A stretch of 64,000 nt of DNA, taken from NCBI GenBank assembly GCA_029552745.1, contig JAKPDK010000134.1, forward strand, positions 1 to 64,000, written 5' to 3'. This document shows positions 59,307-64,000 of the stretch, one piece after another. The notes beneath the pieces are model-generated. The model was not told the origin of the DNA. It did no database searches and worked only from the letters and a program-made list of their open reading frames with translations. Position 1 is the stretch's first letter; every line of letters starts with the position of its first letter. The translations under genes and the position numbers were made by a program. Source of the DNA: Candidatus Hydrogenedentota bacterium (GTDB lineage Bacteria > Hydrogenedentota > Hydrogenedentia > Hydrogenedentales > SLHB01).

Positions 59307-60050
59307 TTATTGTTTCCTCATAAAGTCTGCCCCGATACGTGCGCTTTCCAAGGAATCGCCTGGGCATTCATCTTGTTCGACGATGTACCACTCCACGCCC
59401 GCGGCACGGGCAGCATCAAAAATGGGTTTCCAGTTCATCGTTCCCTGACCCAAATTCGCAAAAATCGGTTTTGTCCCTTCCGGAGCCATATCTTTGACGT
59501 GGAGCAACGGACATCTTTGTGCGTATTTCTTGATGACAGCGACGGGATCGGCTTTGCCATAAGCCACCCAAAACGTGTCCAATTGTGCGGCAAGGTTTTG
59601 CGGGGAAGTGGAGCTGTATAGCAGGTCGAGCGCATAGACGCCGTCGAACTGGGCAAACTCGTGGGCGTGGTTGTGGTAGCACAACCGAATTCCCGCAGCA
59701 CGAAGCGCAGCCCCGGCGGCATCCAGGATGCGCGCGTTTTCTAGAACTTTGTCTTTGGTTTCCGCGCTTGCCCAGGGCACGACGGCGAACTTGATGCCAA
59801 GTGTGCGACACATCGAAATCACACCATCTACGTTTTTCTGGACTTGTTCGATGCCAATGTGTGCGCTGACGGGCGTCAAGCCGGCTTCCTCCAAGGCGGC
59901 ACGGAACTCTTCGGTGGAAAGCCCCGCCGTCCCTGCGACCTCAACAAAGTCATATCCTGCGGCTTTCACTTTTTTGAGTGTGCCACGCGGGTCTTTCTCC
60001 ATGTGATCTCGAACGGTATACAATTGCAACGCATACGGTAAACTTGCCAT
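59307..60050 (-). CDS. Sugar phosphate isomerase/epimerase family TIM barrel 1
   Basis: 247 residues; AAAGGAG before ATG. Xylose-isomerase-like TIM barrel (AP_endonuc_2 family): SLPYALQLYTVRDHME, then YDFVEVAGTAG, VSAHIG, YHNHAHEF and LLHVKDMAPEG, with the metal-site residues His and Glu in VEQDECPGD. No signal peptide. Act on sugars, or inositol intermediates; substrate unknown. Paralogous to the next gene 40 bases away. Confidence 0.92.
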   Translation of the reverse strand: MASLPYALQLYTVRDHMEKDPRGTLKKVKAAGYDFVEVAGTAGLSTEEFRAALEEAGLTPVSAHIGIEQVQKNVDGVISMCRTLGIKFAVVPWASAETKDKVLENARILDAAGAALRAAGIRLCYHNHAHEFAQFDGVYALDLLYSSTSPQNLAAQLDTFWVAYGKADPVAVIKKYAQRCPLLHVKDMAPEGTKPIFANLGQGTMNWKPIFDAARAAGVEWYIVEQDECPGDSLESARIGADFMRKQ

Positions 60051-60090
60051 GTTTCTACTCCTTTGTGCGACGCGGAAGCGCGCCGATTGG

Positions 60091-60864
60091 TTATGTGAGG
60101 TTTTTCGCTAAAAATTGATAACTCTTCTTTACACATTCGAACAGATCTCCCTCGTGGGAATCTTGTTCGTAAATACACCACTCTACACCGCTCTCGCGCG
60201 CGGCGGCGAAGATGGCCTCCCAATTTAACACCCCATCCCCCAAGGGCACGAAGACGGGTCTGCCGCTGGCATTTCGTTCTGCGCGCATGTCCTTTACATG
60301 GATTAACGGACAGCGCCCGGGGTATTTGCGGATGTAAGCGGCTGGATCGACCCCGCCGACCTGAGCCCAACAAGTGTCCAGTTCCATGTAAAGATTTTTG
60401 GGATTGGTTGACTCATAGAGAATGTCCAGCTTGCAGCGTGAGTCGTCCGGAAAACGTTCAAATTCTCCCGCGTGATTGTGATAGGAGAGGCGCATGCCGA
60501 CCTCGCGCAGTTTTGCGCCGAGCGTATCCAGACGCAGCGCCCCGCGTAGCCATGCCGCCAAGGAATCGGTGCAGTCACGCATCATGCCCCCCGGAGCCAC
60601 GTCCTTTACACCTACCGTGCGCCAGAACGACACTTGTTGTTCGAAATCCTTTTCGAAAGGTTCTACCCCACAGTGAGCCGCGATCGCCTTCAGGTCAGCG
60701 GCGTCAAGTGCAGCGCGAATTTCTTCTGCAGGCAGATCGGGCATGCCGCTCCATTGGACATACTGAAAACCCGCGTCCCTTACTCGTTTCAAGGTCCCCA
60801 AAAGGTCGTCTCGAGCGGGTTCCCGCACTGTGTACAAGATCATCGCGATACCAGGTTTACTCAT
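60091..60864 (-). CDS. Sugar phosphate isomerase/epimerase family TIM barrel 2
   Basis: 257 residues. Same family as its neighbour: AMILYTVREPARDDLLG, YVQWSGMPD, IAAHCG, YHNHAGEFERF, PLIHVKDMRAE, IYEQDSHEGD. GAGGTAATGAG before the ATG. The two share about 35-40% by eye. The second half includes an unusual long insertion (ELDTCWAQVGGVDPAAYIRKYPGRC). Probably tandem duplicates acting on related sugars, cotranscribed. Confidence 0.92.
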   Translation of the reverse strand: MSKPGIAMILYTVREPARDDLLGTLKRVRDAGFQYVQWSGMPDLPAEEIRAALDAADLKAIAAHCGVEPFEKDFEQQVSFWRTVGVKDVAPGGMMRDCTDSLAAWLRGALRLDTLGAKLREVGMRLSYHNHAGEFERFPDDSRCKLDILYESTNPKNLYMELDTCWAQVGGVDPAAYIRKYPGRCPLIHVKDMRAERNASGRPVFVPLGDGVLNWEAIFAAARESGVEWCIYEQDSHEGDLFECVKKSYQFLAKNLT

Positions 60865-60964
60865 AGCTCATTACCTCATTTATGAAGGGGAAGTGCACGG
60901 CGTCAATTCTCTACCTAGGGAAGAGAAAAATCAAGCCTGTGTATAAGTCCGTTACCCTCGTCCC

Positions 60965-61101
60965 TGTCATTGCGAGGAGTGCCGCAGGCACGACGTGGCA
61001 ATCCCCTAGGGAATTTGGGGGGGCCTCGCCCGAAGTCCTCTTGCGCTTCGCGGTTGAGGGGATTGCTTCGTCGCGTCGAAGACTCGCTCCTCGCAATGAC
61101 A
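60965..61101. repeat. TIR palindromic element, best-preserved copy
   Basis: 137 bases. Perfect 15-base terminal inverted repeats (TGTCATTGCGAGGAG / CTCCTCGCAATGACA) and inner inverted motifs (GGCAATCCCCT / AGGGGATTGC). No ORF, so if mobile it would be a MITE-like element moved by an enzyme encoded elsewhere. Confidence 0.82.
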
Positions 61102-61150
61102 AAAGGGGGACAATCGGCGGAAGCAAATTGTCCAGAACAAGGGCGTGGCA

Positions 61151-61170
61151 GGGCGAGTCATGACTCGCCC
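61151..61170. repeat. Perfect GGGCG-type palindrome
   Basis: GGGCGAGTCATGACTCGCCC, a perfect 20-base palindrome, followed by CTACAGG. Located 49 bases after the TIR element. Confidence 0.8.
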
Positions 61171-61241
61171 CTACAGGTTCTGGGTCTTCTGAGTCTGTCT
61201 GCTGGACGAACACGCACAGTTTTCGCCCAGCGCACCGAGAC

Positions 61242-62810
61242 TTAAGCTTCTTCCACTACAGTCCAGCCGATGGTTTCTGCCAGTTCGTGCACGGCAGGTT
61301 TGAGGTCACCGTAGAAGGTTACACGGTGCCATCCCCAGCGGTCCCATTGGGTGAACAGTTTTTCCATGTCGCCGATGGGCTCCGCGCAGAGTTTCGTGCG
61401 GCAAGCGCGGTCTTCCGGGTCGTTGCCGACAGCTTTTGCTTGGTGGAAGAGGATTTCCTTTCGTTCTGGGGCAATTTGCAACGTTGTCGTCAAGTAGCCT
61501 TTGGGCATAATGGAACGTACCGATGCCCCTTTTCGGTCTTCGGAGTGTGTCAGAATCTCATACGGATTCGATTTGCCTTCTGGTCCAAACACTTTGTTGG
61601 ATGCTACGCAATGGGCATAGATGATTTGCCGTTTTGCCGTATCCATTACGGGGTCGGAAATATAGCCGGGTCTCCCCTGCGTAAGAAGTGTGAACGCTAC
61701 CATGGTGACTGCCGAACGGATGTCACATTCGCACGCGCCGACCAAACTCTGGTTATTAAGTTCGAAGAAACCGAGGCAAGGATAGGCATGGATGTGCCCG
61801 CCGTAAAATCCACCCAAGCAATTGATGGTAATGGCATTTGCCCCGTGTTTTTTCATCACAGCTTTCTCGGCTAAGTACATTGCCGCGGAGTCTTCCAAGG
61901 TTTCTGGCGAAACGTCTGCGACTTTTCGGGCGTTTTCTGCCCAGCGCTGGGCGATTTCTTTGGCTTCGTTACGGTCTGCTGCCTTCCAGGCATCGTTCAA
62001 TTCCGCAAACGGCAGGTACTCGATGGCGATCCCAAGGATGGGCTCTGCGACGCGCTGGTTTTCGTCTTGGAACGCTAAGATCTTCGTTTCCCGGATTCTT
62101 TCCTGCCACTCTTTGAGAGACAGCGTTTTCAGCGCATCCGGCGCAGCATGCCTGCTACTCGGTTTGGGGGTTGCAGCGATCCGCGTCTGTGCCACTAGTT
62201 TGCCGAATTCGTGTGCGCCACTTTGCTTGGCGGCTTCGAAACATTTGACGGCGCGTACGAGATCTTTGAGATCGGACGTTGCGATAAAACCTAGATTCGG
62301 AGTGCCCTTTCGAACGAGGTCTGCCGAATACACAAGAAATCCTCCACTCCCGGCATAGAGGAAGTCCGCATAGAGAACCGGTTTGCCCGTTGCCGCCACC
62401 GGTTGTATAACGCGGTTCCAGGCATTCATCTGAAAAACAATGTAGCCGTCTATGTTCGCTGAGGCGTCTTCCGCAAGGATCTTTGCTGTCTGTTCTTCGT
62501 TCGAAGCCCTGGACGAGAGAAATTCGTACTTTGGAAAGGCGTGTTTCAACTTCTTTTCGATTTGTTCGATAACCGGTCTGAAGTCAAATCCGATATTTGG
62601 CCAATCTGCGATGGGCTGCACTTCGGCATGAAGCACATAAATCAAGCGAAGACGCAGGAATTCATCACGCCGCGCTTGGGCATATACCGATTTGGGTGCT
62701 GTCAAGAGACTTGCGCCTGCCAAACATGCGGAACAGCCTGTTGCAAGAAATCGGCGGCGAGAAAGTGTTTGGCATGACGAACAAACCGACTGCATTGCTT
62801 TCTTTTCCAT
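61242..62810 (-). CDS. Tat-exported L-fucose-isomerase-like protein
   Basis: 522 residues, GGAGTC upstream of ATG 62810. Tat signal SRRRFLATGCSACLAGASLL near the N-terminus. The body follows FucI/AraA-type isomerases: a first half with Rossmann-like units (DGYIVFQMNAWNR), then ACECDIRSAVTMVAFTLL, matching the ACEVDVGNAVSMHAL segment of the cytosolic isomerase at 34 kb. A periplasmic isomerase-fold protein may be an enzyme or a sugar sensor; unresolved. It is 39 bases downstream of manC on the same strand. Confidence 0.8.
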   Translation of the reverse strand: MEKKAMQSVCSSCQTLSRRRFLATGCSACLAGASLLTAPKSVYAQARRDEFLRLRLIYVLHAEVQPIADWPNIGFDFRPVIEQIEKKLKHAFPKYEFLSSRASNEEQTAKILAEDASANIDGYIVFQMNAWNRVIQPVAATGKPVLYADFLYAGSGGFLVYSADLVRKGTPNLGFIATSDLKDLVRAVKCFEAAKQSGAHEFGKLVAQTRIAATPKPSSRHAAPDALKTLSLKEWQERIRETKILAFQDENQRVAEPILGIAIEYLPFAELNDAWKAADRNEAKEIAQRWAENARKVADVSPETLEDSAAMYLAEKAVMKKHGANAITINCLGGFYGGHIHAYPCLGFFELNNQSLVGACECDIRSAVTMVAFTLLTQGRPGYISDPVMDTAKRQIIYAHCVASNKVFGPEGKSNPYEILTHSEDRKGASVRSIMPKGYLTTTLQIAPERKEILFHQAKAVGNDPEDRACRTKLCAEPIGDMEKLFTQWDRWGWHRVTFYGDLKPAVHELAETIGWTVVEEA

Positions 62811-62849
62811 AGATTGAGACTCCTTATTTGCCGGTAGTCTTTGTGGAAA

Positions 62850-63983
62850 TCACAACTGCCGATACCCCTTATTTTTTAATTCGGCGACAACTTTCCGTAC
62901 ATCTTGTGCGCGGTCTTTGGGAATGACCAAAATCCCGTCGCGGGAGACGATGACGGCAAGATTGTCAACGCCGACTACACCAACCGCCATGTCGTTGGCT
63001 CCAAGTTCATTATAGATAATGCAACTCTTGCTGTCTATCACTATCGGATCCCCGATACACACATTTCCTTCGGCGTCTGTCGGATACGTTCTCTCTAGCG
63101 CATCCCAAGCTCCGATATCGTCCCAATCGAAGTCAGCCCGCACTACATGTACACGGCGTGCCTTCTCCATAAGTGCATAGTCAATAGAAATGTCGGGCAA
63201 GGATTCAAACACGGCTTCCACTCGAGCAGTGTCGCCGGCGCGAAGGGCTTCGGCAAGCTGCCAAGTCGCCTCAGCGTGTGGGGGGCTGGCAACGCGGAGC
63301 TCATCCAGGAACGTTTGAAGGCGCCAAAAAAACATACCACTGTTCCAAAAAAATCTACCGCTTTTAACGAAGGTTTCGGCAGTGGCGCGATCGGGTTTTT
63401 CTCGAAAACCTGCCGCTGGCAATACCGCAATACCCGAGGAAGTAACCATTACTGGGCTGACTTGTTCTTTGGTTTCAATGTAGCCATAGCCCGTTTCCGG
63501 TCGAGTAGGTTTGATACCCATGACCACCAAGGAATGGTGTTCTTCGGCGACAGCCCATGCCGTTTCCACGGATTCCCGAAAGCGCTCGGAATCTCGGATG
63601 AGATGGTCAGCAGTAAGGACGGCGATGGTGACTTGAGACGGATCCGAATATCGGGTTAGGAGCGAGGCTGCGGCATACACCAAGCAGCCGGCAGTATTTC
63701 GTTTGCAGGGTTCACACAGGATGTTCTTTTCGGGTAGTCCGGTGGGCGCCGCGAGAATGGCGTCTTTCAAATGACGGGCGGTTGCAATGAAAATGTTCTC
63801 TTTGGGAACGATCGGTTCCACTCGTTCGATGCTTTGTTCTAATAGGGTTTTTTCGGGGTGGGCTAATCGAAGCAGCTGTTTGGGGCGTAAGCGCCTGGAA
63901 AGAGGCCAGAACCGCTCTCCCGAGCCGCCAGCCATGATAACTGCCGTTCGAATGGGTTTTTCGCAACTATTCAACGGTATCAT
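62850..63983 (-). CDS. manC: Mannose-1-phosphate guanylyltransferase
   Basis: 377 residues, GGGAG before ATG 63983. Makes GDP-mannose from GTP and mannose-1-phosphate for surface polysaccharide synthesis. Nucleotidyltransferase motif AVIMAGGSGERFWPLSR..PKQLL near residue 14-38, TADHLI, ETGYGYI, then FRFWNSGMF-like RFFWNSGMFFWRL. It has no C-terminal phosphomannose isomerase domain, as in the short ManC1 type. About 20 bases of upstream sequence remain in the window, so the promoter lies outside it. Confidence 0.95.
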   Translation of the reverse strand: MIPLNSCEKPIRTAVIMAGGSGERFWPLSRRLRPKQLLRLAHPEKTLLEQSIERVEPIVPKENIFIATARHLKDAILAAPTGLPEKNILCEPCKRNTAGCLVYAAASLLTRYSDPSQVTIAVLTADHLIRDSERFRESVETAWAVAEEHHSLVVMGIKPTRPETGYGYIETKEQVSPVMVTSSGIAVLPAAGFREKPDRATAETFVKSGRFFWNSGMFFWRLQTFLDELRVASPPHAEATWQLAEALRAGDTARVEAVFESLPDISIDYALMEKARRVHVVRADFDWDDIGAWDALERTYPTDAEGNVCIGDPIVIDSKSCIIYNELGANDMAVGVVGVDNLAVIVSRDGILVIPKDRAQDVRKVVAELKNKGYRQL

Positions 63984-64000
63984 CTCCCGTTTTTGTTTTC

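Larger units (their letters stand above)
60865..61241. other. Repeat-bearing intergenic region
   Basis: No gene. Contains the best-preserved TIR element (60965-61101) and a perfect GGGCG palindrome (61151-61170), in the same order as at 18.5 and 38.1 kb. Confidence 0.75.

Overview
The window reads as chromosomal DNA of a free-living, diderm (Gram-negative-type) bacterium of moderate GC content. The diderm call rests on a complete Mla-type lipid-transport operon with its auxiliary lipoprotein, a Wza-like outer-membrane polysaccharide exporter and many lipoprotein signal peptides. Twin-arginine-exported sugar enzymes, two DUF4838 glycosidase-like proteins, several Gfo/Idh/MocA oxidoreductases and paired xylose-isomerase-like TIM barrels are typical of uncultivated polysaccharide degraders (Hydrogenedentota, Sumerlaeota, Lentisphaerae and the like). 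The phylum is an inference; there is no rRNA or tRNA here to settle it.

Layout. 0.2-5.5 kb (+): two tandem polyproline lipoproteins, a TMTC-like membrane TPR protein, an Mrr-type restriction endonuclease, an RbsD/FucU mutarotase and a small lipoprotein. 5.5-10.5 kb (-): a fused FAD/Fe-S 2-hydroxyacid dehydrogenase and a DUF4838 protein. 10.6-15.1 kb (+): exported MsrA, a MocA-type oxidoreductase, AroB, a TPR protein and an unknown. 15.2-18.1 kb (-): a ClpA-like unfoldase without a recognisable ClpP loop, translationally coupled to a membrane-anchored FHA protein. 18.2-19.3 kb: a gene-free region full of interspersed palindromic repeats. 19.3-24.8 kb (+): ftsK, a RodZ-like gene, pgsA, alr, a YacP-like nuclease. 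24.9-30.6 kb (+): a partner-switching triad (FHA-GAF-PP2C phosphatase, anti-sigma kinase, STAS) running directly into mlaE-mlaF-mlaD and an auxiliary lipoprotein. 30.7-31.5 kb: an SDR. 31.5-35.4 kb (-): a tightly coupled isomerase-aldolase-kinase sugar operon. 35.8-38.0 kb (+): four consecutive Hsp20 genes, the last membrane-anchored. 38.4-42.0 kb (-): ftsY and a second DUF4838 protein. 42.2-48.7 kb (+): an exopolysaccharide locus with a Wza-like exporter carrying triplicated motifs and a Wzz/BY-kinase-like gene split by a 5-bp tandem duplication. 48.9-52.3 kb (-): a Tyr/Gly/Asp-rich lipoprotein and a FecR/DUF6600 protein. 52.6-54.4 kb: a 30-residue Lys/Ala-rich peptide with its own promoter and terminator, a nitroreductase and an alcohol dehydrogenase. 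54.7-62.8 kb: exported MocA, HEAT-repeat and FG-GAP proteins, two TIM-barrel isomerases and a Tat-exported L-fucose-isomerase-like protein. 62.9-64.0 kb: manC.

The most interesting items are the partner-switch/Mla fusion operon, the frameshifted pseudokinase-type Wzz with the triplicated Wza, the ClpP-loop-less unfoldase/FHA pair, the Hsp20 quartet with intercistronic hairpins, and two palindromic repeat families that travel together at three loci. I found no CRISPR array, prophage, transposase, integron or tRNA.
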